The position numbers were made by a program, and so were the translations under genes. A DNA stretch of 64,000 bases from NCBI RefSeq assembly GCF_001458355.1, contig NZ_CYSA01000015.1:687001-751000 (forward strand), given 5' to 3'. Under the pieces are notes generated by a model. The model saw nothing but the letters and a program-made list of their open reading frames with translations, made no database searches and was not told the origin of the DNA. This DNA comes from Thalassovita gelatinovora. GTDB taxonomy: Bacteria; Pseudomonadota; Alphaproteobacteria; Rhodobacterales; Rhodobacteraceae. Below are positions 10,574-20,019 of this stretch, piece after piece (positions within the stretch are counted from its first letter, which is position 1; each line of letters begins with the position of its first letter).

Positions 10574-11726
10574 AGATTGGCAACAAGGGGGCTTCGGGCT
10601 CTATCTGCATTGGCCGTTTTGTCAGGCCAAATGCCCCTATTGCGATTTCAACAGCCATGTGGCGCAAAATATTGATCAATCCCGCTGGCTGAAAGCATAT
10701 CTTTCCGAACTTGACCGCTATGCCGAAGAAATCCCCAACCGGGTTCTGAATTCGGTTTTCTTTGGCGGTGGCACGCCCAGCCTGATGGATCCCGATCTGG
10801 TTGCCAGGATTTTGGAACGAATCCGACAGATTTGGCCACAAGCAAATGATTTGGAAGTCACCTTAGAAGCCAATCCTGGATCCGTTGAATCCGGCCGGTT
10901 TCAGGCCTACGCTCAAGCTGGTGTCAACCGGGTGTCGATGGGTATTCAGGCCCTAAACAACCATGATTTGCGCCGATTAGGCCGTATTCACACCGTAGAA
11001 GAAGCCCGCACCGCTTTCGATGTTGCCCGAACCCATTTCGACCGGGTCAGTTTCGATTTGATCTATGCCAGGCAGGATCAAACGCTGAACAATTGGCGCA
11101 AAGAACTCGCTGAAGCCCTTTCCATGGCCGCTGACCACCTGTCTCTATATCAATTGACCATCGAACAAGGCACCGCTTTTGGCGATCGTTACAATCGCGG
11201 GTTGCTGCGTGGATTGCCCGAAGATGATATCGCCGCAGATATGTATGAGCTTACTCAGGATCTGTGCGGAACTGCGGGTTTATTGGCCTATGAAGTCTCC
11301 AATCATGCCAAACCCGGCTCTGAATCACGTCACAACCTGATTTATTGGCGCTATGGTGATTATATTGGAATTGGTCCCGGTGCCCACGGTCGGATCACTT
11401 TAAACGGCCAACGCTATGCCACCGAAACCGAACTGGCCCCCGGCAAATGGCTGCACGCAGTCGAATCTGGCATCCGCGCAGAATCACGCGCACCCTTGGC
11501 CGGATTGGATCAGGCCGGTGAATACCTGATGATGGGGCTTCGCATTGCAGATGGAATCAATGCCGACCGATACACCGCTTTGGCAGGTCAGCCCTTGAAT
11601 GCAGAAAAGCTGCGCTATTTGATCGATATCGATATGATCGAAATCACGGGACAAAATGTCAGCGTGACAGATGCGGGCAGAATGGTACTGAATGCGGTTA
11701 TCAAAGAACTGTTGGTAGACAACTGA
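10566..11726 (+). CDS. hemW: Radical SAM heme chaperone HemW
   Basis: HemW is related to coproporphyrinogen III dehydrogenase HemN but acts as a heme-binding chaperone; older annotations call it oxygen-independent coproporphyrinogen oxidase. The radical-SAM [4Fe-4S] motif is C19-x3-C23-x2-C26 in FCQAKCPYC. The lack of a second N-terminal Cys at the fourth HemN position argues for Hem[14 protein letters not shown] and [13 protein letters not shown] are further family motifs. The start is a TTG at 10566, overlapping the end of rdgB by 8 bases; no better in-frame start precedes the iron-sulfur motif. Length is 386 residues. Confidence 0.93.
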   Translation: MNEDWQQGGFGLYLHWPFCQAKCPYCDFNSHVAQNIDQSRWLKAYLSELDRYAEEIPNRVLNSVFFGGGTPSLMDPDLVARILERIRQIWPQANDLEVTLEANPGSVESGRFQAYAQAGVNRVSMGIQALNNHDLRRLGRIHTVEEARTAFDVARTHFDRVSFDLIYARQDQTLNNWRKELAEALSMAADHLSLYQLTIEQGTAFGDRYNRGLLRGLPEDDIAADMYELTQDLCGTAGLLAYEVSNHAKPGSESRHNLIYWRYGDYIGIGPGAHGRITLNGQRYATETELAPGKWLHAVESGIRAESRAPLAGLDQAGEYLMMGLRIADGINADRYTALAGQPLNAEKLRYLIDIDMIEITGQNVSVTDAGRMVLNAVIKELLVDN

Positions 11727-12079
11727 TGCGGGTTATCTGGGCCATTTTGGGATTAATCAGTGTCGGATTAGGTCTGATCGGTGTGATATTGCCGCTTATC
11801 CCGACGGTTCCATTCATGCTTTTGGCCGCGTTCTTCTTTGCCCGATCCAGCGAACGGTTGCACGCTTGGTTGGTTGAACATCCTACCTTTGGTCCCTCGA
11901 TCGTGGATTGGCAGGAACGTGGCGCAATCAGTGCCAAAGCCAAACGAATTGCCACCCTGTCTATTGTCGCTGTTTTCCTGCTCGCTTTGATCATGGGGTT
12001 GCGCCCCATGATCCTGATCGTTCAAGCGATCACCCTCTGCCTCGTTATGATATTCATTTGGTCCCGGCCTAATTCGTGA
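11726..12079 (+). CDS. DUF454 (YbaN-type) inner-membrane protein
   Basis: This 117-residue hydrophobic protein has the DUF454 pattern: a first membrane segment (LGLISVGLGLIGVILPLIPT), a second (PFMLLAAFFFARSS), the short motif ERLHAWLVEHPTFGP, and one or two C-terminal segments (TLSIVAVFLLALIMGLRP). The function of the family is unknown. Its ATG overlaps the hemW TGA by one base, indicating translational coupling at the end of the rph operon. The 3' end overlaps the convergent parB gene by 11 bases. Confidence 0.85.
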   Translation: MRVIWAILGLISVGLGLIGVILPLIPTVPFMLLAAFFFARSSERLHAWLVEHPTFGPSIVDWQERGAISAKAKRIATLSIVAVFLLALIMGLRPMILIVQAITLCLVMIFIWSRPNS

Positions 12080-12980
12080 CAGATAACTTGCGGCACAACT
12101 CGTCAAGTTGATCAAAATCTTTATAAGAAATCAATAACTTACCACTTTCCTTACCGGATTCGTGGTCAATCGACACCTTCATGCTCAGGGCCGCGGACAG
12201 ATCGTCCTCTAACGCACGGGTATCTGCATCCTTTTCGATCGGCTTCGGAGCTTTTTCCGTCTTACCGGTCTCATTGAAGATATTATTGACCGGCTTCTTG
12301 GCCAATTTTTCCGTTTCGCGCACCGACAGGCCGGAATGGATCACCTTTTTCGCCAAAGTCAGTGGATCATCTGACGTGATAAGCGCCCGTGCATGACCCG
12401 CAGTCAGCTTGCCTTCACGAAGAAATTCCTGAACCTCTTCCGGCAACTGAAGCAACCGCACCAAGTTCGCAATATAGCTCCGGCTTTTACCCAAGACCTC
12501 AGACAGCTTTTCCTGAGTATGGCCAAATTTTTCCATCAACTGTTTATAGCCGACGGCTTCTTCCACAGCGTTCAGATCGGCACGCTGAATGTTTTCGATA
12601 ATCGCGACTTCCAAAACTTCGGTATCGTCAAAATCGCGCACGATAACAGGAACTGTGTGTTGCATCGCCATTTGTGCCGCACGCCAACGGCGTTCACCTG
12701 CGACAATTTCAAATGACCCCGGTTCGTCGCTCCTTTCCCGCACGATCAACGGTTGAATAATGCCTTTTTCTTTGATCGATGCAGCCAATTCTTCCAGCTG
12801 ATCCTGGGTAAAACTACGGCGTGGCTGATCCGGGTTCGGCTTTACCTTTTCGATCGGCACCATCATATCGGCACGATGAATGCTCTCACCTGCTTCGGTA
12901 GGTGTGGGATTCCGGTTCACATCGGCCATCAGGGCCGACAGGCCGCGGCCCAGACCGCGGGATTTGGGTCGATCGCTCAT
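12069..12980 (-). CDS. parB: Chromosome partitioning protein ParB
   Basis: ParB binds parS, spreads by CTP-dependent clamping, and with ParA moves replicated origins apart. The 303 residues show the N-terminal basic segment RGLGRGLSALMAD, the CTP-binding motifs GERRWRAAQMA and ENIQRADLNAVEEA, the helix-turn-helix KLSEVLGKSRSYIANLVRLL, and a C-terminal dimerisation domain. It lies directly downstream of parA (15-base gap). Two perfect parS sites lie about 2 and 3.9 kb away in rsmG and mnmG, so the pair is the chromosomal Par system rather than a plasmid remnant. Confidence 0.97.
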   Translation of the reverse strand: MSDRPKSRGLGRGLSALMADVNRNPTPTEAGESIHRADMMVPIEKVKPNPDQPRRSFTQDQLEELAASIKEKGIIQPLIVRERSDEPGSFEIVAGERRWRAAQMAMQHTVPVIVRDFDDTEVLEVAIIENIQRADLNAVEEAVGYKQLMEKFGHTQEKLSEVLGKSRSYIANLVRLLQLPEEVQEFLREGKLTAGHARALITSDDPLTLAKKVIHSGLSVRETEKLAKKPVNNIFNETGKTEKAPKPIEKDADTRALEDDLSAALSMKVSIDHESGKESGKLLISYKDFDQLDELCRKLSVTN

Positions 12981-12995
12981 ATCGCCTCCCTTTTC

Positions 12996-13808
12996 TTATT
13001 GCGCCGCAATGCGGACGTTCTTGGATAACAATTCTTTAGCCAGTTGCAGATAGGCCACCGCGCCTTTGGATGTCGGATCATATTCCAGCACCGGAACCGC
13101 ATACGATGGCGCTTCACTCACCCGGACATTGCGGGGAATGACCGTACTGAACACCAGATCCCCCAGATTATCGCGCGCATCCGCCTCGACCTGCTGTGAT
13201 AAGTTGTTGCGGGCGTCATACATGGTCAACACAACACCTTCTATTCGAAGATCAGGATTTGCACTTTGTCTTACTTCCCGAATCGTCAACATGAGCTGCG
13301 ACAACCCTTCCAGCGCAAAAAATTCTGATTGCAATGGAACCAGCACAGAATGCGCCGCGACCATCGCATTGACCGTCAATAGGTTAAGAGATGGCGGGCA
13401 ATCGATCAGGATGAAATCAAATTCATAGCTATCCATCGCATACTGGCGCAGCGCGTCATACAAAAGGAAGGACCGCTTTTCGTTCGACATCAATTCCATA
13501 TCGGCCGAACTAAGGTCGACCGTTGCCGGTATGATGCTAAGCCGGTCAGTATTCGTCTGCTGAATCACGTTGCCCAGTTCAATATCTTCCAGCAACAATT
13601 CATAGGTGGTGAATTCCCGGTCCTCGGTTTCAATTCCCAACCCTGTTGACGCATTCCCCTGCGGGTCCAGATCAACCACCAATACTTTCTGACCAGAAGC
13701 CGCCAATGCCGCACCAAGGTTGATCGTGGTGGTCGTTTTACCCACCCCCCCCTTTTGATTGGCGACAGCGATGATTTTCGGCCCCGGAAGGCGGGTGGGA
13801 TCAGACAT
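12996..13808 (-). CDS. parA: Chromosome partitioning ATPase ParA
   Basis: ParA is a deviant-Walker ATPase that binds the nucleoid and drives ParB-parS segregation. The 270 residues contain the deviant P-loop KGGVGKTTTTINLGAAL near the N terminus, the VLVVDLDPQGNASTGLG motif, and the Walker B region FILIDCPPSLNLLTVNA. It lacks the N-terminal DNA-binding extension of plasmid type Ia ParA, as expected for the chromosomal type. The start overlaps the end of rsmG by 8 bases, and it is followed by parB. Confidence 0.97.
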   Translation of the reverse strand: MSDPTRLPGPKIIAVANQKGGVGKTTTTINLGAALAASGQKVLVVDLDPQGNASTGLGIETEDREFTTYELLLEDIELGNVIQQTNTDRLSIIPATVDLSSADMELMSNEKRSFLLYDALRQYAMDSYEFDFILIDCPPSLNLLTVNAMVAAHSVLVPLQSEFFALEGLSQLMLTIREVRQSANPDLRIEGVVLTMYDARNNLSQQVEADARDNLGDLVFSTVIPRNVRVSEAPSYAVPVLEYDPTSKGAVAYLQLAKELLSKNVRIAAQ

Positions 13809-14409
13809 GTTCGATATCCTCGATTCTCAGAATGACTGCACCAGCATCGGTTTCACTTTTAAAACGCTGGCACGAGAATCGCCATGTTTGACACGCGTCT
13901 TTCAGTTCTTTTTCCCAATTGACGCCTTTTGGAAACAGCGCAACACCATTTTTGGCTAAATGATGATCCGCAAAATTCAAAAGCGTCGTCAAGTCGGCCA
14001 AGGCCCGAGCAGAAACCACATCAGCCTGCAAAGACGATATATTTTCAATTCGTTCATTTATGGTCAAAGCGTTGATCCCGGTTTCCCGTATCACTGTACG
14101 CAAAAACGCCACTTTTCTGGTGTCGCTTTCAACCAAGGTAACCTGCATCTCTGATCCATGCTCTGCGGCGAGGATGGCAATTACTATTCCTGGAAACCCG
14201 CCACCACTACCCAGATCGACCCAGTTTCTTGCCCCTTTCGGCGCATATTGAAACATCTGTGCTGAATCGATGATGTGCCGGTTCCACAGGTTTTCCAGTG
14301 TGGACCGTGCGACCAAATTGATGCTGGAATTCCATTTTTCCAACAACCCGGCATAGCGTTCAATGCGATCCATTGTTTCACGTGAAACATCGATGCCGAT
14401 TTGTCTCAC
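13801..14409 (-). CDS. rsmG: 16S rRNA (guanine-N7)-methyltransferase RsmG
   Basis: RsmG (GidB) methylates G527 of 16S rRNA using SAM. The 202 residues contain the SAM-binding loop [34 protein letters not shown] and the [10 protein letters not shown] stretch. The start is a GTG at 14407-14409 that overlaps the mnmG TGA (GTGA). Codons 8-13 (VSRETM region) are encoded by a perfect parS palindrome, so coding and partition functions share the same bases. The gene sits in the leftward run mnmE-mnmG-rsmG-parA-parB. Confidence 0.95.
   Translation of the reverse strand: MRQIGIDVSRETMDRIERYAGLLEKWNSSINLVARSTLENLWNRHIIDSAQMFQYAPKGARNWVDLGSGGGFPGIVIAILAAEHGSEMQVTLVESDTRKVAFLRTVIRETGINALTINERIENISSLQADVVSARALADLTTLLNFADHHLAKNGVALFPKGVNWEKELKDACQTWRFSCQRFKSETDAGAVILRIEDIEHV
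14374..14389. promoter_or_regulatory. parS site 1 (inside rsmG)
   Basis: TGTTTCACGTGAAACA is a perfect 16-bp palindrome identical to the widely conserved chromosomal parS sequence bound by ParB. It lies near the 5' end of rsmG and about 1.4 kb from parB. Confidence 0.93.
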
Positions 14410-16274
14410 GCGGATTTTTCCTTTTTTGTCCTTCGCAGCTTAGCCAGCAGCAGGGTCAGCGCCGCCGGTGTCATACCATCTATTCTTGCTGCCTGTGCCA
14501 GATTTTCTGGACGCGACCGACCGAGTTTCAGCTTTAGTTCATTCGACAGACCTTCGATCAAGTCATAGGAGAAATCAGTCGGAATAACCTGCTTTTCATC
14601 CCGCTTTACTGCGTCGACATCCCGCTGTTGTCGTTCGATATAATTGGAATAAAGGGCATCCTTTTCCAATTGGCTACGCGTTTCCAAATCGACATCGACC
14701 AAATCAGATTCCAGATCAATCAGTTGGTCAAAATCGACATCCGGAAATGACAGTATCTGAAACAGGCTCCGCCGTGCGCCGTCTTGGTTGACGGAAAAAC
14801 CACTTTCCTGCAATTGCCGCGGCGTAAAACTTGCCTGTAGCAATCGAGATTTCCCTGCCTCCAGCCGTTCCATTTTTTGTTCGAAAGAAACTTTACGTTC
14901 TTCACTGACACAGCCGATCTCAACCCCCTTCCCGGTCAATCGCTGATCGGCGTTATCGGCCCGCAACGACAAACGGAATTCTGCCCGAGAGGTAAACATG
15001 CGGTAAGGTTCGCTAACCCCGCGTGTGATCAAATCGTCAATCATCACACCAATATAGCTATCGGATCGGCTGAACAGTACAGGATCACGCCCCAACGCTT
15101 CGGCGGCCGCATTTAGACCTGCTGTCAAACCCTGCGCGGCGGCTTCTTCATATCCTGTTGTGCCGTTAATTTGTCCGGCCAGAAACAGGCCAGGTACCGT
15201 CTTTACCGCTAACCGCGAATCCAGCGCCCTTGGATCAATGTAGTCGTATTCAATGGCATATCCTGGTTGCAGGATCACCGTATCTTCAAGACCCACAATA
15301 GAATGAACATAATCTCTTTGCACATCTTCAGGTAACGAAGTGGAAATCCCGTTTGGATAAACCGTGTGATCGTCGACGCCCTCCGGTTCCAAGAACACCT
15401 GATGCGAGCTCTTGTCAGAAAATCGCACGATCTTATCCTCGATCGACGGACAATAGCGCGGACCTACCCCTTCAATATGTCCGCCATACATCGCAGATCG
15501 TTGCAGGTTTTCACGGATGATATCGTGCGTTCGTTCATTGGTATGCGTGATACCACAAGATATTTGCCGCGCCACAGGTCCTTTTGAAAGAAAGGAAAAC
15601 ATCACCGGGTCATCATCACCCGGCTGCATATCTAAGAGATCCCATTTGATCGTCCGGCCGTCCAAACGCGGTGGTGTACCAGTTTTTAACCGGCCCAAAG
15701 GCAAGTCAAAGGAATCAATTCTCTCGGCCAGTTTGACCGACGGCTTATCCCCCATCCGGCCTCCCGGGCGGCGCTCGTCGCCGATATGGATTACCCCCCG
15801 CAGGAAAGTCCCAGTGGTCAAGACAACTTGCTTTGTTGTCAATTTAGACCCATCAGCCAGAACCACACCCGAGACACGTTCGCCATCCATAATGAAATCG
15901 GTGGCTTCACCCTCGATGATCTGTAAATTGCGTTGCGCTTTGATCTCGGCCAACATCGCCTGACGATAAAGCTTCCTATCAGATTGACAACGCGGCCCCT
16001 GCACAGCCGGCCCTTTGCGTCTGTTAAGCAGCCGGAATTGAATACCCGACACATCCGCAACCCGTCCCATGACGCCATCCAATGCGTCGACTTCGCGTAC
16101 CAAATGGCCTTTACCCAAGCCACCAATCGCAGGATTGCAGGACATCACACCGATCCCATCCTTGCGTAACGTAATCAGAACAGTGCGCGCACCCATTCGA
16201 GCCGCCGCATGAGCAGCATCAGAACCAGCATGTCCGCCGCCGATAACGATTACATCGAAGTCGAATTGTTTCAC
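14406..16274 (-). CDS. mnmG: tRNA uridine 5-carboxymethylaminomethyl modification enzyme MnmG
   Basis: MnmG (GidA) is the FAD-dependent partner of MnmE. Together they modify U34 of tRNAs reading two-fold split codon boxes. The FAD motif is [40 protein letters not shown] and the downstream [17 protein letters not shown] are diagnostic. Two in-frame GTG starts exist. The one at 16283 sits one base after the GGAG ribosome-binding site, which is too close. The one at 16274 has a 10-base spacing and is used here, giving 622 residues; starting at 16283 gives 625. A parS palindrome covers this start region. Confidence 0.95.
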   Translation of the reverse strand: MKQFDFDVIVIGGGHAGSDAAHAAARMGARTVLITLRKDGIGVMSCNPAIGGLGKGHLVREVDALDGVMGRVADVSGIQFRLLNRRKGPAVQGPRCQSDRKLYRQAMLAEIKAQRNLQIIEGEATDFIMDGERVSGVVLADGSKLTTKQVVLTTGTFLRGVIHIGDERRPGGRMGDKPSVKLAERIDSFDLPLGRLKTGTPPRLDGRTIKWDLLDMQPGDDDPVMFSFLSKGPVARQISCGITHTNERTHDIIRENLQRSAMYGGHIEGVGPRYCPSIEDKIVRFSDKSSHQVFLEPEGVDDHTVYPNGISTSLPEDVQRDYVHSIVGLEDTVILQPGYAIEYDYIDPRALDSRLAVKTVPGLFLAGQINGTTGYEEAAAQGLTAGLNAAAEALGRDPVLFSRSDSYIGVMIDDLITRGVSEPYRMFTSRAEFRLSLRADNADQRLTGKGVEIGCVSEERKVSFEQKMERLEAGKSRLLQASFTPRQLQESGFSVNQDGARRSLFQILSFPDVDFDQLIDLESDLVDVDLETRSQLEKDALYSNYIERQQRDVDAVKRDEKQVIPTDFSYDLIEGLSNELKLKLGRSRPENLAQAARIDGMTPAALTLLLAKLRRTKKEKSA

Positions 16275-16282
16275 GTGAAACA
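16267..16282. promoter_or_regulatory. parS site 2 (over the mnmG start)
   Basis: A second perfect copy of the 16-bp palindrome TGTTTCACGTGAAACA overlaps the mnmG start codons and lies between the GGAG ribosome-binding site and the FAD domain. It is about 1.9 kb from parS site 1 and about 2.7 kb from the proposed origin. Confidence 0.93.
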
Positions 16283-16286
16283 CTCC

Positions 16287-17573
16287 TCACTTCCCAAGGC
16301 AAAAGCTGGAAAAAATTTCATCCAGCAGGTTTTCAACATCTACCCGACCAATCAAAGCATCCAAAGCCCGGATCGCAGTGCGCATTTCTTCGGCAGCGAT
16401 ATCAGACATTTCTCCGCCCATCGCGACCAAATTCATCGCTTCCTGCAAAGCCTCAACTGCTTTCTGCATGGAAAGCCGATGGCGTTCACGGGTTGCAATA
16501 CCGATACTTGAGGTCCGGTGTGACAAGCATTCGGTGATCTGATTTATCAGATTCGCAACCCCTTCACCACTGGTCCCGGACACAGCGCCGGATTTATCCT
16601 GCAACAAATCAGCTTTGGCTTTCAGAATTATATCGTCGGGCAACGGGGCGAAATCCGGGGCCTGATCCCCTTCGATCAGAAATACCCGCAAATCAGCCAG
16701 GGCAGCACGTTCCCGCGCTCGCGCGATGCCAATCTCTTCGACTTTATCCTGAGTGTCGCGCAGCCCTGCCGTATCCAGAAGGGTCACCGGTAATCCGCCC
16801 AAATCCATTCGAACTTCTATCACGTCGCGCGTTGTACCGGCATATTCGGACGTAATCGCAGCATCCCGCCCCGCAAGCGCATTCAGCAACGTCGACTTTC
16901 CGACATTTGGGGCCCCAACGATGGCAACCTCGAATCCCGTACGAACACGTTCGGCAGCGGATACGCCAGCAATTTCCGCATTCACGGATATCATGACCCG
17001 GTCCAATAATTCATTTACTTCCGGCGACACGTCGACCGGAATATCTTCATCGGCAAAATCAATCGTCGCTTCCAACAACGAAGCGGCGCGGATTAGATCA
17101 CGGCGCCATTCTTCGGCCCGATTACCCAAATCACCAGACAAAACGCGCAGTGCCTGACGCCGCTGTGCTTCGGTTTCCGCCTCGATCAGATCGGCAAGCC
17201 CTTCAACCTGGGCCAGATCCAGACGACCGTTTTCCAAAGCACGCCGGGTGAATTCCCCCGGTTCGGCGTGGCGCAACCCATCAAACTGGCCCAGTTCCCG
17301 CAATACCGCCGCAACAACAGCCGTTGATCCGTGCAGTTGGAATTCAACAACCGTTTCGCCGGTGAAGCTGGATTTATCTGGAAAGCACAGGATCAGAGCC
17401 TCGTCCAGCCGCACCCCCTGCCCGTCCCTGAGCAGTCGTAGTCCAGCCTTGCGTGGTTCCGGTAAGGTACCGGCCAGATGTTCCCCTGCAGAGAAAGCCA
17501 ACGGGCCGGACACGCGGATCACCGCGACCCCGGCCTTACCATGAGCCGTGGCAAGGGCGAAAATCGTGTCCAT
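16287..17573 (-). CDS. mnmE: tRNA modification GTPase MnmE
   Basis: MnmE (TrmE) is the GTPase partner of MnmG in xm5U34 tRNA modification. The 428 residues contain the N-terminal tetrahydrofolate-binding domain ([13 protein letters not shown], then [20 protein letters not shown]). A G domain follows: P-loop [12 protein letters not shown], the DTAGLRDT switch, and KAD in ILKAKADLL. The helical domain ends in the conserved CLGK whose cysteine is needed for modification. It lies between rho and mnmG on the same strand, with 3 bases or little more to the mnmG start. Confidence 0.97.
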   Translation of the reverse strand: MDTIFALATAHGKAGVAVIRVSGPLAFSAGEHLAGTLPEPRKAGLRLLRDGQGVRLDEALILCFPDKSSFTGETVVEFQLHGSTAVVAAVLRELGQFDGLRHAEPGEFTRRALENGRLDLAQVEGLADLIEAETEAQRRQALRVLSGDLGNRAEEWRRDLIRAASLLEATIDFADEDIPVDVSPEVNELLDRVMISVNAEIAGVSAAERVRTGFEVAIVGAPNVGKSTLLNALAGRDAAITSEYAGTTRDVIEVRMDLGGLPVTLLDTAGLRDTQDKVEEIGIARARERAALADLRVFLIEGDQAPDFAPLPDDIILKAKADLLQDKSGAVSGTSGEGVANLINQITECLSHRTSSIGIATRERHRLSMQKAVEALQEAMNLVAMGGEMSDIAAEEMRTAIRALDALIGRVDVENLLDEIFSSFCLGK

Positions 17574-17594
17574 TTGTTGAATCCTGTAGCGGCG

Positions 17595-18866
17595 TTAGCC
17601 GTTCATTGAATCAAAGAAATCTTCGTTGCTCTTGGTCTGTTTCAGCTTCGAAATCAGGAATTCGATCGCATCTGTGGTTCCCATCGGATTCAGGATACGA
17701 CGCAGAACAAAGGTTTTCTGCAGGTTCCTGGAATCGACCAGCAATTCTTCTTTCCGGGTACCGGATTTCAGAATGTCCATCGCCGGGAAAACGCGTTTAT
17801 CCGCGACTTTCCGATCCAGAACAATTTCGCTGTTCCCCGTGCCTTTGAATTCCTCAAAGATTACTTCGTCCATCCGGCTTCCTGTATCGACCAGAGCGGT
17901 GGCGATAATGGTCAGCGACCCGCCTTCTTCGATATTCCGTGCGGCACCAAAGAACCGCTTTGGCCGTTGCAACGCGTTCGCATCCACACCACCGGTCAGA
18001 ACCTTACCAGAAGACGGCACAACAGTGTTGAAAGCCCTACCAAGTCTTGTGATAGAATCGAGAAGAATAACAACATCTCGTTTATGTTCCACCAAACGCT
18101 TGGCTTTTTCGATCACCATTTCCGACACTGCAACGTGCCTCGTTGCCGGTTCGTCGAAGGTCGAAGAAATGACTTCGCCCTTAACCGACCGCTGCATATC
18201 GGTAACTTCTTCGGGCCGTTCATCGATCAGAAGCACGATCAGATAACATTCCGGGTGATTGGTTTCGATCGAATGGGCAATGTTCTGCAACAAAACCGTC
18301 TTACCGGTCCGGGGTGGGGCCACGATCAACGAACGCTGACCTTTGCCGATCGGCGCTACTAGGTCAATGATACGGGCTGAACGATCCTTGATAGTGGGAT
18401 CTTCGATTTCCATTTTCAGCCGCTCATCGGGGTAAAGCGGGGTCAGGTTATCAAAGGCAATCTTGTGCCGCGCCTTTTCGGGTTCTTCGAAATTGATCGC
18501 TTCGACCGAGGTCAGAGCGAAATATCGTTCGTTTTCCTCGGGGGCTTTGATTACGCCTTCGACGGTATCTCCGGTCCGCAGGGAATATTTGCGGATCATA
18601 TCGGGGGATACATAGATATCGTCCGGCCCGGCCAGATAATTTGCTTCGGGTGACCGAAGGAAGCCAAAACCATCCTGAAGGACTTCCAGCACGCCGTCAC
18701 CGCCGATTTCCCACCCTTCATCTGCCATTTCCCTAAGGATTTGGAACATCATGTCGCCCTTACGCATAGTCGATGCGTTTTCGATCTCGAGCTCCTCTGC
18801 CATGGACAGTAGGTCTTTGGGGCTTTTCGCCTTGAGATCGGATAGGTTCAGGCGTTCTTGGGTCAT
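17595..18866 (-). CDS. rho: Transcription termination factor Rho
   Basis: Rho is a hexameric RNA-dependent ATPase that ends transcription at C-rich unstructured sites. The 423 residues from [20 protein letters not shown] match the usual length; an upstream in-frame ATG at 18980 adds a 38-residue non-conserved segment and is rejected. Visible parts are the N-terminal domain, the RNA-binding RNP1-like [13 protein letters not shown], Walker [16 protein letters not shown], Walker [15 protein letters not shown], and the R-loop region. It is the leftward gene bordering the candidate origin. Confidence 0.97.
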   Translation of the reverse strand: MTQERLNLSDLKAKSPKDLLSMAEELEIENASTMRKGDMMFQILREMADEGWEIGGDGVLEVLQDGFGFLRSPEANYLAGPDDIYVSPDMIRKYSLRTGDTVEGVIKAPEENERYFALTSVEAINFEEPEKARHKIAFDNLTPLYPDERLKMEIEDPTIKDRSARIIDLVAPIGKGQRSLIVAPPRTGKTVLLQNIAHSIETNHPECYLIVLLIDERPEEVTDMQRSVKGEVISSTFDEPATRHVAVSEMVIEKAKRLVEHKRDVVILLDSITRLGRAFNTVVPSSGKVLTGGVDANALQRPKRFFGAARNIEEGGSLTIIATALVDTGSRMDEVIFEEFKGTGNSEIVLDRKVADKRVFPAMDILKSGTRKEELLVDSRNLQKTFVLRRILNPMGTTDAIEFLISKLKQTKSNEDFFDSMNG

Positions 18867-18984
18867 GGAAAAATCCCGCATCAACCCGCGAAGGGGTTGC
18901 TGTATCTTACAGTGATGGAAAACAGATCCCCCGGACGGGGGCTTGTACGAGGATATAAGGCGCTGCTTATTCTGAGTCAATTCC

Positions 18985-19420
18985 GATCATGGCACAGAAC
19001 ATGCAACCTGCGAGGTCAGTAATCTTAATAAATAAAAGAAAGATTTAAGGTTTGATGACGTATTAGGCTAGCTGATTTCTGTGGATTACACAGTTATCCA
19101 AAGGTTTTTGAACCGTTAACTGGCCTTGTAGAAAACTCTATGGACATCTTCGATATTATTTCTGAATATTTTTTAAAATAATACATGATGTCATATATTT
19201 AGATGATATCTAAGCGGGCTTTGAAACAGGGGATAATTTCTGGATTTCTGTGGTACAGTTCAGCTTAAGCACATCTTTGGACTTATCCTTACCCAGAACG
19301 GAAAACAGCGGGACAGGCTGGGGTCGAACCGGTGAGTTTGTCACGGCTTGCAAAATTTGGCCGAAGCATCCAGAACTCATCACCAAGACATTCCCTTCTT
19401 TCCCCACGGGTTTATCCACA
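18985..19420. other. Candidate chromosomal replication origin (rho-maf intergenic region)
   Basis: This gap is distinctly AT-rich against its surroundings, especially 19015-19210, which could serve as the unwinding element. It holds DnaA-box-like 9-mers: TGTGGATTA at 19080-19088 (one mismatch, inverted), TTATCCAAA at 19094-19102 (one mismatch) and the perfect TTATCCACA at 19412-19420. Genes on the left run left and genes on the right run right. parABS lies within 7 kb, and the order maf-aroE-coaE-dnaQ-secB resembles the origin neighbourhood of Caulobacter. No convincing gene was found in it. The assignment is inference from these signs. Confidence 0.7.
19412..19420 (+). promoter_or_regulatory. 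Perfect DnaA box touching the maf start codon
   Basis: TTATCCACA matches the consensus DnaA box exactly. Its last base is the first base of the maf ATG, so DnaA binding here could affect maf translation or transcription as well as origin function. Confidence 0.6.
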
Positions 19421-20019
19421 TGGCTGATGATCTGATCCTCGCTTCCGGGTCCGAGATACGACAGAATCTGCTCAGGAACGCGAACGTTCCGTTCCGAATC
19501 GAAAAACCCCGAATCGACGAAGAGATGGTTAAAGCATCGCTTCTGGCCGAAGATGCCAAGCCGCGTGACATCGCCGATACGTTGGCGGAAATGAAGGCGC
19601 TCAAGATCAGCGAAAAATTTCCGGACGCTTTGGTCATTGGCTGTGATCAAGTTCTGGATTTCAACGGTCTGAGTCTTTCTAAACCGTCTTCGAAACAAGA
19701 CGCGTGCACTCAGTTGCAACAGTTGCGTGGCGAACGTCATATGCTGCTATCCGCTGCCGTAATTTGCCAGGCGGGCAAACCGATTTGGCGTCATATCGGT
19801 CAAGTCAGATTGCGGATGCGTGATTTTTCGGATGACTTCCTGGATGGGTATCTGGATCGCAATTGGCCGGAAATCGGATATTGCGTGGGTGGTTATAAGT
19901 TGGAAGAGGAAGGCGTAAGGTTGTTTTCCCGTGTCGACGGCGATTACTTTACGGTCTTAGGGCTGCCCCTACTGGAACTCCTATCCTATCTGACCTTACG
20001 AGGAGAGCTGCAACAATGA
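19420..20019 (+). CDS. maf: Maf-family nucleotide pyrophosphatase (YceF-like)
   Basis: Maf proteins hydrolyse non-canonical or modified nucleoside triphosphates to monophosphates. The 199 residues begin MADDLILASGSEIRQNLL with the conserved ASxS signature. The catalytic-loop motif is VIGCDQVLDFNG, the DQ form typical of YceF-type (m7GTP-preferring) rather than YhdE-type (dTTP/UTP) members, and GYKLEEEGVRLF lies near the end. The ATG at 19420 fits this conserved start; a 24-residue upstream extension is not conserved-looking. It overlaps aroE by 4 bases and heads the operon maf-aroE-coaE-dnaQ. Confidence 0.93.
   Translation: MADDLILASGSEIRQNLLRNANVPFRIEKPRIDEEMVKASLLAEDAKPRDIADTLAEMKALKISEKFPDALVIGCDQVLDFNGLSLSKPSSKQDACTQLQQLRGERHMLLSAAVICQAGKPIWRHIGQVRLRMRDFSDDFLDGYLDRNWPEIGYCVGGYKLEEEGVRLFSRVDGDYFTVLGLPLLELLSYLTLRGELQQ

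Noticed and set aside
19210-19740. 176-residue minus-strand ORF and short plus ORF (19250-19435) in the candidate origin
   Set aside because: Neither resembles a protein I know, both run into maf or its region, and the AT-rich composition and DnaA boxes fit a non-coding origin better.
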